Shown here piece by piece: positions 24,827-32,896 of a stretch of 64,000 nucleotides of DNA. The position numbers and the translations under genes were made by a program. Origin of the DNA: Niallia nealsonii (lineage in GTDB: Bacteria; Bacillota; Bacilli; Bacillales; Cytobacillaceae); the NCBI RefSeq assembly GCF_002835805.1, contig NZ_PISE01000026.1, positions 20,388 through 84,387 of the forward strand. The letters are read 5' to 3'. The notes beneath the pieces were generated by a model. It saw only the letters and a program-made list of their open reading frames with translations. It did not search any database and was not told where the DNA came from. How positions within the stretch are numbered: position 1 is the first letter of the stretch; the number at the start of each line of letters is the position of its first letter.

Positions 24827-26476
24827 TTATCTCACTTGGAAGCTAAAAGGAGCCTCATAGCTATCAAAATCCTTTGTTAACACATGAACGGTTGCTTCCC
24901 ATTTTCCAGGCTGATTCAACTTTAAATTTTCGCCACTATACTTTCCATCTGCTGTTTTCTTTAATGTAAAGTTAGTTTTTTGACCTTCATGAGACAAACT
25001 AATCGATAACTGCTCTACATCTTCCATTGGTTTGCGGTCATTTGTAAACAAATTAATGTCAAATTCATTTTGCACACCCGTTTTTTTCGGAGAAATGGAC
25101 AGACTTATATTTTCATTATAGCCTAATTCTGCTTCCCCATAAAAAGGCTTATCTATTGGCAATGTTGGTGTCTGCAATTGCGTAAACACTGCTGTTGTAA
25201 GCAGAATAAGAATGCCTAAACACATTTCCATTTTAATGGAGGTTTTATAGATTTTTTTGCGGGATAATAATAACCTGCTGAATAAATGATAGGCCCCAAA
25301 CCCAATCATCACTAAAAACAAACCAGCCTTAATAAGCAGCACTACTCCATATGTTGTACTAACTAATGAATGAAAATCAGGTATTAATAATGATGCATTT
25401 ATTGCACCTGAAATGGCAAGAACCGCCACACTAAACAGCGCCCAATGAGAATAGTTTTGCAATGTATGCCAATACTGGTCATGTTCCTCACCATTTTTTG
25501 CAACTATTCCTTCTTTTAACAAGAAAACAATAACCAGTATTCCTCCTAGCCAAATCGATGCTCCTATTAAATGAAAAAAGTCAAAAATAATTGCAGGTGT
25601 ATCATATGGAGAACTAGATGGATGTCCAATAAAAGCTTTAGCAAGGATAATGCCTATAATAGAGATCCCTGGAATTATCCAATATCTTTTCATCTGATAG
25701 CTTTGTTTTCGCTCCATATAAAGGTGGAGAGCCCATAATACAAGCAATAAAAGCATTTGTATAATCCATACCGTACCTTCTTTTGTGCTTGCAATGGTTT
25801 CCAATAGATAACGAGGACGCAAACTTTCTAAAAAGTTCATTCCTGTATTTGTTTGAGTTTGCACCATTAAAAAAGTAATAATTCCTATTGTTAGAAAACT
25901 AAGTGCAGTATAAACAAGTTTTTTCGTGCGAGAACCGAGCGGTGATGCAAGTTTGTCCGTCCGAAACCAAACGAAATAAAACAAAAGAAGTCCTACATAC
26001 AAACAAAGTCCTGTATACAAAAATGCTTTATTGATTCCTACGGCAATCATCGTGCTTTTATCAATCGTATATTGCTGCTTGGGCAATGTCACCCCTTTTG
26101 GAAGCTCTCCAATACTAAATGGAATCATTCCCGATACAGAATGGCCATCTGCAGAAAGAACACGCCATTCTACTGTATAGACATCATTTTTTAATCCGTC
26201 TTTTAGTGTAACAGAAATGGATTTTTGAGTTTTTTTATCAATTGCAACATCTCTTTTGTCAACACGCTCTCCCGCTGAATTAAGAACATTCAGCACCGTA
26301 AACCCACTTTGAATTTTTTCATTAAATTCGATTTCCACTTTTTTTGGCGCTTTATCTAAACTCTCATTTTCCACAGGAGTTGAGTTTGTTATATAAGCAT
26401 GAGCAGATGCATTTGCTTGCAATAAAAAAAAGCTGAGAAACAAAAGAAGCAGACTTGCTATATGTTTTTTATTCAT
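24827..26476 (-). CDS. CopC-CopD fusion copper protein (YcnJ-like)
   Basis: A copper-handling membrane protein of 549 residues. After a signal peptide (cleavage after ANASA) the mature protein begins with H26 (HAYITNSTP), which is the Cu(II)-binding N-terminal histidine of CopC; the partner ligands appear in VLSADGHSVSG. A CopD domain of about eight membrane segments follows (residues about 150-430), then a C-terminal FixH/YtkA-like beta domain (GYNENISLSISPKKTG to FSFQVR). This is the architecture of B. subtilis YcnJ, implicated in copper uptake. The usual partners ycnI and ycnK are absent. The gene has its own promoter region and terminator. Confidence 0.92.
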   Translation of the reverse strand: MNKKHIASLLLLFLSFFLLQANASAHAYITNSTPVENESLDKAPKKVEIEFNEKIQSGFTVLNVLNSAGERVDKRDVAIDKKTQKSISVTLKDGLKNDVYTVEWRVLSADGHSVSGMIPFSIGELPKGVTLPKQQYTIDKSTMIAVGINKAFLYTGLCLYVGLLLFYFVWFRTDKLASPLGSRTKKLVYTALSFLTIGIITFLMVQTQTNTGMNFLESLRPRYLLETIASTKEGTVWIIQMLLLLVLWALHLYMERKQSYQMKRYWIIPGISIIGIILAKAFIGHPSSSPYDTPAIIFDFFHLIGASIWLGGILVIVFLLKEGIVAKNGEEHDQYWHTLQNYSHWALFSVAVLAISGAINASLLIPDFHSLVSTTYGVVLLIKAGLFLVMIGFGAYHLFSRLLLSRKKIYKTSIKMEMCLGILILLTTAVFTQLQTPTLPIDKPFYGEAELGYNENISLSISPKKTGVQNEFDINLFTNDRKPMEDVEQLSISLSHEGQKTNFTLKKTADGKYSGENLKLNQPGKWEATVHVLTKDFDSYEAPFSFQVR

Positions 26477-26921
26477 TGCTTTCGCTACCTTCCTTTATGT
26501 ATTTCTATGTAGGAGTACTCTCTTGCTAGTAAGAGATACGACACAACTAACATTATAAAGGAAGAAAACATATCCGTATAGGAATACAGTAAGTAGCTGT
26601 CGACAAACGCTCGCTTTCTTTATTATTCGCCTTGCCCAGATGCTCATTATGTACCTGGGTAACTCCGCTCCTCCCAAGGCTTCATGCCTTTAAAGAAACC
26701 ATTTTTGATCAACCTGAAAAATTAGCAAAACAAGCTTTGTCTACACTCTGACATCTGTATAGGAATATACTAATTATGCTGCTCTCCCCTTGTCTAAAAA
26801 GAGAGTATTTTGCCAATATCTGCGCTTTCCCGAGAAATATTTTTTATTATTTTTCTTTCTGTAAGTATATTGCTTTCTATTCCAGGTAAAAATAAAAACA
26901 AATGTGCAAGGAGGTAGGAAA
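26477..26921. other. Intergenic region with short direct repeats
   Basis: About 445 bases without a recognisable gene. GTATAGGAATA occurs at 26574-26584 and again at 26756-26766, and TGCGCTTTCCCGAGAAATA (26821 onward) repeats a sequence found near 24785 past the other end of the copper gene. No CsoR-type or CopY-type operator is evident. The region presumably contains the promoters of the flanking divergent genes. Confidence 0.5.
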
Positions 26922-27095
26922 ATGGAAGTAAATATGACTGCAGAGGAAGTAATGACCGCTATTTCTCAATTACAGACTCGCGGAGAAAATTTAGCTAAAA
27001 AAAAGGTCAAACAAAACCATCCAGATTTAATGAGACATGCTCTGCATTACTTTCCTGATTGGAATAGTGCAGTGGATAAAAGCAATTTAGCTTAA
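26922..27095 (+). CDS. 57-aa protein, single HNH/homing-endonuclease-associated repeat-like domain
   Basis: The ATG at 26922 follows AAGGAGG at seven bases. The whole protein looks like one copy of the repeat found in homing-endonuclease-associated and other phage-type DNA-binding proteins: AISQLQTRGENL, KKVKQNHPDLMRHALHYFP, WNSAVDKS, that is the G-x-L-x-x-K-x-V-x-x-x-HP-x-L-x-x-x-A-x-x-x-F-x-x-W-x-x-A pattern. It is likely a three-helix DNA- or protein-binding module. Its standing alone is unusual. Neighbours (copper protein, CDF exporter) give no direct clue. Confidence 0.7.
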   Translation: MEVNMTAEEVMTAISQLQTRGENLAKKKVKQNHPDLMRHALHYFPDWNSAVDKSNLA

Positions 27096-27195
27096 AAATT
27101 CCGCTTTTTATCTACAACCTTTTTAGACTGCTTCCAAGTCCTTCTTTTCACTAGAGCATACATAAATCATTTACAGCATGAAAACAAAATAGGCG

Positions 27196-27228
27196 CCCAT
27201 AGAAGAGTTATTCTCTATGGGTTTTCCT
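27196..27228 (+). terminator. Possible terminator of the 57-aa gene
   Basis: CCCATAGA pairs with TCTATGGG around a ten-base loop, followed by TTTTCC. Short U-tract, so moderate support. Confidence 0.5.
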
Positions 27229-27304
27229 AATTGTCCGAAAAATATTGAATATCTTCTCTATAGCGGTTCATAATAAAAACAAGATTTTAGGAACGAGGTA
27301 CAAG

Positions 27305-28279
27305 ATGAAAGATTTTTTTATTCTTTTGCGCAATGGAAATAAATCTGCCCTTTTAGCTGCTACTGTTAATACATTGATTGCGATTATTAAAGGAGCCGCC
27401 TATATGATTACAGGCAATGTTGCGATGTTTGCAGAAACCATGCATTCTTTAGGAGATGCTGCCAACCAGTTTTTTGTATTTATCGGTTCCGCTTTAAGTA
27501 AAAAACAGCCTACTAAACGCTTTCCCGGCGGTTTTGGACGGGTTGTCAACTTAGTATTATTAGGAGCAGTCTTAATTGTTGGCATTATGTCCTATGAAAC
27601 AATCAAAGAAGGTTTTGCCCATATTTTTCACCCAACAGAATCAAGCGGCTTTTTATTAAATATTTCTGTTTTAGGAGCTGCCGTTATTTTAGAATTTTAT
27701 GTGCTCATAAAAGCAATGAAAGAAATTGTTCACGACCAAGGATTAGATCCAAAAGGATGGAGGCTTTTTAGTCATAGCTTCCAATACTTAAAAAGAGCAA
27801 AACCTGCAACAAAACTAGTATTTCTTGAAGATATTGTTGCAACAGGCGGAGGATTGCTTGCGATGATTGCTGTTATCATCGCCCATTACACTCCTTTTCA
27901 TCAAGCAGAAGGAATTGCCTCTATCATTATTGGTTCCTTTATGTTTATAGTAGTCGGAAAAGTTTTCTTGGACAATGCAGCTGGTGCAATTGGAGAAAGT
28001 GACGCAGAAATGGAAGGACGAATCGGTATGCTTGCAATGGCTGATCCAGATGTTCGCGATATACAAGATCTGACTGTATACAAAGAAGGCGAAGATTTTC
28101 ATGTAGAAATGAGCATTGAAATCGACAGCCAGTTAACCGTCGAACAAGCAGATAAAATCCGCCACCGCATCGAAGACCAAATCATGGAAGAAAATGGCGT
28201 GTCTGACGTTATTATCGAATTTGATACAGATGATGGCGTATTAAATTGGAATAAAAATCCACTTTCAGAACAGAAATAA
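27305..28279 (+). CDS. Cation diffusion facilitator (CDF) family metal exporter
   Basis: An inner-membrane divalent metal/proton antiporter of about 324 residues with six membrane segments and a cytosolic C-terminal ferredoxin-like domain. The metal-site motif in TM2 reads AETMHSLGD and the TM5 partner lies in FLEDIVATGGG; the C-terminal domain contains VRDIQDLTVYKEG and FHVEMSIEID. The HxxxD pair favours zinc, iron or manganese, which sequence alone does not resolve. The ATG at 27305 follows GAGGT; the ATG 20 codons earlier lacks a ribosome site. A terminator follows. Confidence 0.88.
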   Translation: MKDFFILLRNGNKSALLAATVNTLIAIIKGAAYMITGNVAMFAETMHSLGDAANQFFVFIGSALSKKQPTKRFPGGFGRVVNLVLLGAVLIVGIMSYETIKEGFAHIFHPTESSGFLLNISVLGAAVILEFYVLIKAMKEIVHDQGLDPKGWRLFSHSFQYLKRAKPATKLVFLEDIVATGGGLLAMIAVIIAHYTPFHQAEGIASIIIGSFMFIVVGKVFLDNAAGAIGESDAEMEGRIGMLAMADPDVRDIQDLTVYKEGEDFHVEMSIEIDSQLTVEQADKIRHRIEDQIMEENGVSDVIIEFDTDDGVLNWNKNPLSEQK

Positions 28280-28296
28280 AACAAACGTTTGATTAA

Positions 28297-28331
28297 TAAA
28301 AAAACAGGAAACTGGGAGTTTCCTGTTTTTT
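28297..28331. terminator. Bidirectional terminator between CDF and anti-sigma genes
   Basis: AAAAAACAGGAAACT and AGTTTCCTGTTTTTT form a 15-bp perfect stem around GGG. Confidence 0.88.
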
Positions 28332-28335
28332 ATTC

Positions 28336-29322
28336 TTAATACTTGTCAATCGTTGCTCCAAGAACGGATGCACGAATAATATCCATATGCTGAAACCTTT
28401 GTAATTCTTTTGCTGTGCCAGTTACCACCGCTCCGTTAAATTTTAGGTTGGAAGGATTAGAATTTGTATTTTCTTTAATACCTTTTATTGCTTCCTTTAC
28501 TTCACTTTTATGAATTTTTTTGTTATAAAGCTGCTTTAATGTTTCGTTAAAATACTGCACCTGCTCTTGAGAATATGCCACTTCAGGATTTACATCAAAA
28601 CCAAATGCGCCTCCCCCTCCTTTTGTTTTTAAATCATCGCTTGGCAATTCTTTTGTCATTTTTTCCATTTGAGCAGCATAGCTGGTGTCGACCCAGAGCC
28701 AATTCACATTTTCATAGCCTAATTTTTTTTTCAGCTCTTTAATAGATAATGGCTTGGTAAAAGAAAGGCCGACTTCAATTAGCTTATTGTCATCTAGAGT
28801 CGCCGCAATATCAAGTTCATGTGGCAAATAGTCATAAGATAATTTTGGATAGTAAAAATCTAGTTTTCGTTGATTATTAAAGTAATTATAGCGGACTACT
28901 CTTTTGGCTTCCTTATTAAAAGAAAGAGTTTCACCCATGCCGCTGCCTCTTTCTACTAATTTTGGTTTTCCAAAAATGGGAATTGTTTTTACTGTTTTGT
29001 CCCATACAATGGTGCGATCGCCAATTGTTTTCATATACATAGAATCTTCTCTTACACTAAATAAGTTATAATCATAGGAAGAACCTTCAAGATTTATATT
29101 TGCACCATGTATCATTTCGAATAAATAATTTTCATTATCTATTTTTTTATTCAGCAAATACTGACTGCCATTAATAAGAACATATAGGCTGACAACAGTA
29201 GTAATAACCGAAATAAATATGTATTTAACCAGCTGTTTTCTTTTGGACTTTTTGACTGCTGACTGCAAAGAGGTTTGATTGATAAAATCAATTTCTTCCT
29301 GCTGTTCTTTTTTATCACTCAT
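28336..29322 (-). CDS. Anti-sigma factor, Sigma_reg_N/Sigma_reg_C type (copy 1)
   Basis: A 328-residue membrane protein with a cytosolic N-terminus of about 34 residues, one membrane segment (YIFISVITTVVSLYVLINGS) and a large extracytoplasmic domain ending in ASVLGATIDKY. This matches the sigma-factor-regulator family in which the N-terminal part holds the sigma factor. It overlaps the upstream ECF sigma gene by eight bases. It is homologous in layout and C-terminal motif to 31970-32896. A GGGG stretch near residue 230 is a likely flexible loop. Signal sensed is unknown. Confidence 0.82.
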   Translation of the reverse strand: MSDKKEQQEEIDFINQTSLQSAVKKSKRKQLVKYIFISVITTVVSLYVLINGSQYLLNKKIDNENYLFEMIHGANINLEGSSYDYNLFSVREDSMYMKTIGDRTIVWDKTVKTIPIFGKPKLVERGSGMGETLSFNKEAKRVVRYNYFNNQRKLDFYYPKLSYDYLPHELDIAATLDDNKLIEVGLSFTKPLSIKELKKKLGYENVNWLWVDTSYAAQMEKMTKELPSDDLKTKGGGGAFGFDVNPEVAYSQEQVQYFNETLKQLYNKKIHKSEVKEAIKGIKENTNSNPSNLKFNGAVVTGTAKELQRFQHMDIIRASVLGATIDKY

Positions 29323-29818
29323 TTTCAGTAGCCTCCTTATAAACTTTTGCTAATTGTTTTTTTGCACGAAACAAATTGGTTTTTACAGAAGCTAAACTCT
29401 TATTTACGATTTGTCCAATTTCCTCATAAGATAGCGCTAATTGATATTTTAAAAACAGCATTTCTTGATAATCGGGCTTTAATTTTGCGATGGCCTGTTT
29501 TAAATCATTATTTTTTTCCAGTTCTAAATAAATAGATTCTGGATTCTCTTTAAAATCTGCCGCAACCTTTTTCAGGTTGACATCAAGATCTATTCTCTTT
29601 TGCTTGCGATATTGGTCATAATAAAAATTGAGCGCCACTCGAATTAACCAGCTTCTAATTTTTTTTAGAGGAATAGAATCAAAATGAATCAAATATTTTA
29701 TTGCTGCTTCTTGCACTGCATCCTTTGCATCTTCTTTTGGAACTCCCACTTTGCAAAGATAACGATAAACAACATTCAATTCTTCATTCAGTTCTTTTCC
29801 TTTTATTAAGTCATCCAT
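29315..29818 (-). CDS. ECF RNA polymerase sigma factor (copy 1)
   Basis: A 167-residue ECF sigma factor. Region 2 spans about residues 15-80 (KEDAKDAVQEAAIKYLIHF, RSWLIRVALNFYYDQYRKQ) and region 4 the C-terminal part (LKPDYQEMLFLKYQLALSYEEIGQIVNKSLASVKTNL in pieces). GGAGGGGGA precedes the ATG. Its cognate anti-sigma follows with an overlap. The same pattern recurs at 32874-33386, so this is one of two related modules. Autoregulation is typical, but I could not identify a matching pair of -35/-10 sequences with confidence. Confidence 0.92.
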   Translation of the reverse strand: MDDLIKGKELNEELNVVYRYLCKVGVPKEDAKDAVQEAAIKYLIHFDSIPLKKIRSWLIRVALNFYYDQYRKQKRIDLDVNLKKVAADFKENPESIYLELEKNNDLKQAIAKLKPDYQEMLFLKYQLALSYEEIGQIVNKSLASVKTNLFRAKKQLAKVYKEATENE

Positions 29819-30007
29819 CTTCCCCCTCCTGCCTACTAAACGAATAAAAAAAGAAAAAGTTTACAAAAATTTTAGTATTTTTTCTATTTCGACGCTCTTT
29901 TTTTGCCAGCCCTCTGCTTTTTTATCAATTTTTCTATGCTTTTTATCGATTTATGCTCTTTTTTTATCAAATTTTTTGCTGTATTATCAACCAGCGATAT
30001 TTTTTAT

Positions 30008-30163
30008 AAAGTGAAACTTCAATCAGTGGGGGTTTTCTTCATTCACCACCGATTGTTAGTTGAACTAATCAGGCTTTTATGGGCAGTTTATCCCCCACCT
30101 AGATTTCTCGTTTTCTCTTACCATCCCTTAGGTGAGAGTCAAAAGCCCGTTAATGCGTGATAA
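30008..30163. repeat. Dispersed repeat family A, copy 2 (longest)
   Basis: This copy has all blocks: GTGAAACTTCAATCAGTGGG, a CACCACCGATTGTTAGTTGAAC part, GGCTTTTATGGGCAG, CCCCCACCTAGATTTC, CGTTTTCTC, and CCCGTTAATGCGTGATAA. The CCCCCAC/GTGGGGG and GGGC/GCCC elements can pair, so a folded RNA or hairpin is possible. It fills the gap between the first ECF operon and the small membrane genes; nothing else is seen from 29819 to 30163. Confidence 0.7.
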
Positions 30164-30167
30164 ATAA

Positions 30168-30214
30168 AAGACTGATGCACTCAGATGAAGCTGCTCATCT
30201 AAGTGCACCAGTCT
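30168..30214 (-). terminator. Terminator of the small membrane protein gene
   Basis: AGACTGGTGCACTTAGATGA pairs with TCATCTGAGTGCATCAGTCT on the minus strand, followed by U4AU3. The end of the coding sequence at 30195 lies inside the stem. Confidence 0.7.
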
Positions 30215-30452
30215 GTTTATGCTTTCGTTTTTTCCACAATCCCTCGCTGACTGCAAAAAGCAAAATAGGTAGATATCCAACTAGCTTCCAGTTATTTTCT
30301 GCACCGAAAAAATAATAGGCAATTGGAAGATCTATTATACAACTAGCAAACATCCATTTCCATGAATGAAAAAATACTCCCGCTATAAAGCTAAGCAGTG
30401 AAAAAGCGGCAGATAGTTGCAAAAGAATCACAAAAATTTGAAAAGTTTTCAT
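30195..30452 (-). CDS. Small membrane protein, 85 aa
   Basis: Three hydrophobic stretches (TFQIFVILLQLSAAFSLLSF, WKWMFASCIIDLPIAYYFF, LVGYLPILLFAVSEGLW) and a basic C-terminus make this an integral membrane protein. The ATG at 30452 follows GGGAGGGGG. Its last codons and stop fall within the terminator stem, so the natural stop may once have been elsewhere. I do not recognise the family. It is encoded between the two ECF modules with another small membrane-anchored protein upstream. Confidence 0.7.
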   Translation of the reverse strand: MKTFQIFVILLQLSAAFSLLSFIAGVFFHSWKWMFASCIIDLPIAYYFFGAENNWKLVGYLPILLFAVSEGLWKKRKHKQTGALR

Positions 30453-30525
30453 TACACCCCCTCCCAAATGTTTTATTCTTCTCTATACCCTATGACCTTA
30501 TTGCCTTCCACATTTAAATAGACAT

Positions 30526-30822
30526 TTATTTTTTTAATGGTTCTTTTGCTAAATAACTAATTTTAATCGTGCTGCGATTTTTAATGTCTTTTTTCTGGCT
30601 TGAATTTACCTGTTTCACAAGAAATTTGCTTCCAGATTTAAAACCACTTATACTGCCCTGTTTTTGATCTGCTATTTTATTCTGCAAAGATGGATCTAAT
30701 GCATTATATGTCAATGTCAGCATCTTGCTTTCTTCTTGTTTGGTATAAGTGTTTATTTCTACAGATACAGTATCTGTTTTAGCATTAATCCAAATATATA
30801 CAAAAGATAAAAACAGCAGCAA
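30526..30822 (-). CDS. Small membrane-anchored protein, probable frameshifted start
   Basis: The readable protein (about 98 residues from a TTG) starts in the middle of a hydrophobic segment (LLLFLSFVYIWIN) and continues with a beta-rich outer part (TVSVEINTYTKQEESK, LTLTYNALD, KISYLAKEPLKK). Upstream an ATG at 30851 followed by eight A would read MKKNYF and stop; with nine A it would read MKKKLFLGIILLLFL straight into this frame, a perfect signal-anchor start. So the gene is either frameshifted in this strain, slippage-expressed, or affected by a sequencing error. No family recognised; it may be co-transcribed with 30195-30452. Confidence 0.55.
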   Translation of the reverse strand: MLLFLSFVYIWINAKTDTVSVEINTYTKQEESKMLTLTYNALDPSLQNKIADQKQGSISGFKSGSKFLVKQVNSSQKKDIKNRSTIKISYLAKEPLKK

Positions 30823-30851
30823 TATAATTCCTAAAAATAGTTTTTTTTCAT

Positions 30852-31235
30852 TATTCTATCTCATTTCTTTTTATTTATTTTGAATGCGTAAAATTTTTTA
30901 CTTTTAGATAAATCCTTTTAACCAGCCAATAGAATAAACTCCTAAAATAGCGATCCATTGCTTCCACTTGATAGAAAATAAGAATTATCCATTAAATGTT
31001 TTTAATTGTGTTCATCCCGATCCATTAAACTTAGTGAATCCTTTCCAAATTAGAAAAATAATAATCAGCTCCAATTAATGCCCGAATCCCCATGATCAAA
31101 TACAATATTCAGCCTTCCCCTTTCTTTTTACTTATTATAAAACATTGGATATATTTAACAAGTTGTTTTTGATAAACTAACACTATCTACTCTTAAAATT
31201 AGCAACAAAGCAAATCTATTATACAAGGAGCTAAA
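30852..31235. other. Intergenic region, possible gene debris
   Basis: The 384 bases before the peptidase gene contain no intact gene. On the minus strand a short stretch (30915-30977) reads KWKQWIAILGVYSIGWLKGFI-stop in pieces, which looks like the end of a lost membrane protein, but the upstream frame is broken. TTTGAATGCGTAAAATTTT (30879 onward) also occurs near 6711. Confidence 0.4.
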
Positions 31236-31892
31236 ATGAATCAACATTTATTTCTTTTCGGAGGAGGACCTCCCTTTACTTTGCAGCATGCAAAAAAGTT
31301 TATTAATCTACTGAAATCTACTAATCCTATAAGCATATTATGTGTGGGCAAAACAGGTTGGCAGCAATATATGCCTATGTATACTCAAACGCTAAAAGAT
31401 TTAGGTGCAGCATCATTTGAATATTTGCCGCTGCCGTCTCCTTCACTTGAAAAAATAAAAAACAGTTTACATAATAGCGCTGGAATTATTATTTGCGGAG
31501 GAAATACCACTCTTTATAGAGATTATATTGTGGATACTCCTATTAGTCAGATTTTACTAAATTGCTATGAATCAGGCATCCCTATTGCTGGATTTTCTGC
31601 AGGCGCTCTTATTTTTCCTGAAACTTGCATTATTTCAGCAAAAGATAATCCCAAAGGCGAATTTGAGCCAAAAAAAGGATTAGGATTATTAAAAAATCTG
31701 CTGCTCGCTGTACATTTTTCTGAGTGGAAGGATGAAACCCATTTGCTGCATGCTGTAAATAAATTAGGAGAACAGCAGAATTATGGCATAGATGAAAATA
31801 CTGGAATCTACTTTCGAAATGGAAAAATGCATACAATCGAAGGCAAAGGCGTATATACAGTTAAAAATAAGCAATTGCTAAAAATACACTAA
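31236..31892 (+). CDS. Peptidase S51 (peptidase E-like) family protein
   Basis: A cytosolic serine peptidase fold of 218 residues. GFSAGA carries the nucleophile serine, preceded by the IIICGGNTTLY element typical of S51, and followed by AVHFSEW (with the histidine). Peptidase E of enterobacteria cleaves Asp-x dipeptides; related cyanophycinases act on cyanophycin. This copy fits the peptidase E side in length. RBS AAGGAG, ATG start. It lies between the two ECF modules in opposite orientation to them. Confidence 0.85.
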   Translation: MNQHLFLFGGGPPFTLQHAKKFINLLKSTNPISILCVGKTGWQQYMPMYTQTLKDLGAASFEYLPLPSPSLEKIKNSLHNSAGIIICGGNTTLYRDYIVDTPISQILLNCYESGIPIAGFSAGALIFPETCIISAKDNPKGEFEPKKGLGLLKNLLLAVHFSEWKDETHLLHAVNKLGEQQNYGIDENTGIYFRNGKMHTIEGKGVYTVKNKQLLKIH

Positions 31893-31928
31893 AGCAATTC
31901 TCACTACTTTAATTGAAAAAATAAGAAA

Positions 31929-31963
31929 CAGCAAAGATTCTTTTTAGCAAAGAATCTTTGCTC
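31929..31963. terminator. Hairpin between convergent S51 and anti-sigma genes
   Basis: AGCAAAGATTCTTT pairs with AAAGAATCTTTGCT (14 bp, perfect). U-runs beyond the stem are short, so termination strength is uncertain. Confidence 0.65.
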
Positions 31964-31969
31964 CTACTA

Positions 31970-32896
31970 TTAATACTTGTCCACAACCGCTCCAATGCTC
32001 GATGCTTTTACATAAGATTTTCCTTTTAAGCTAAGGAGATCCTCTTTTGTTCCGGTTACAACAACTCCGATGATTAAGCCGTCTTTTTGGCGTTTTTTCA
32101 ATTCTTTATAGTCATACTTATTATATTCTTTTAGTTTATTTAAAAAAGCAGCTTCATTTTTTATATTAGGATAGCTGTCAGATTTACCTAATTCAGATGT
32201 AGCTTGATAGATCCCATATAACCAGCGGCCAAACTCTGGTTCACTTCTTTCTGCTGGTTTATTATCATAATTATTCACCCAAAACCATGTTGGATGAACA
32301 GATTTCGGAAGCAATTTTTTTACTTCTTCTAGCGAGTAGCTTTTATCAAAAGAAATCCCCATCTCCATATACTTATCTTCTGGATAGTCTTTTAATTTAG
32401 CTAAATCATCTGAATACTTTTGATATGTATACCGTGGAACATAAAACATCATTTCCTTTTCCCCGCTAGGAATATTAACAACTGTTGTATCATTCACAAT
32501 TGTACTATAAGATGAAAAAGAAGTTGATGTAAAACCCCTTATCCCAAAATGTGCTTCTTCCGTATCCCATGGAATAATTTTATCTTCTATCACTTTATAT
32601 ACTTTTCTTTTTACTGTGCCTTTAAAAAAGCCAAAATCAATTGTTTCTGTTTGGATAAATGTATTGGGTGCTTTCATTACTGCATCTGCTTTTTGATGTT
32701 CTATAGCAACTTCACTTCCTCTTTTATCGACAATCCAAATATTCGTTCGATGCACTCCATAACCGACAGCTAAACAAACAATAACTGAGATAAGTAATGT
32801 CCGGACTAAAGTTATTCGTTTTGCTTTTTTCAATGTTTTTTTTAAGCTTTTTTCATCAAAAATATCTTCCAATTCATTTTCTTTTATTTTTTCCAT
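31970..32896 (-). CDS. Anti-sigma factor, Sigma_reg_N/Sigma_reg_C type (copy 2)
   Basis: A 308-residue protein built like 28336-29322: charged cytosolic N-terminus (LKKTLKKAKRITLVR), one membrane segment (TLLISVIVCLAVGYGVH) and an extracytoplasmic domain ending in ASSIGAVVDKY, nearly the same terminal motif as the other copy. It overlaps the ECF gene by 23 bases. AGGAGG precedes the ATG. It should sequester the ECF factor encoded upstream. Cognate signal unknown. Confidence 0.82.
   Translation of the reverse strand: MEKIKENELEDIFDEKSLKKTLKKAKRITLVRTLLISVIVCLAVGYGVHRTNIWIVDKRGSEVAIEHQKADAVMKAPNTFIQTETIDFGFFKGTVKRKVYKVIEDKIIPWDTEEAHFGIRGFTSTSFSSYSTIVNDTTVVNIPSGEKEMMFYVPRYTYQKYSDDLAKLKDYPEDKYMEMGISFDKSYSLEEVKKLLPKSVHPTWFWVNNYDNKPAERSEPEFGRWLYGIYQATSELGKSDSYPNIKNEAAFLNKLKEYNKYDYKELKKRQKDGLIIGVVVTGTKEDLLSLKGKSYVKASSIGAVVDKY

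Noticed and set aside
30915..30977. Minus-strand stretch resembling the end of a membrane protein
   Set aside because: Only about 20 codons, upstream frame broken, no family recognised.
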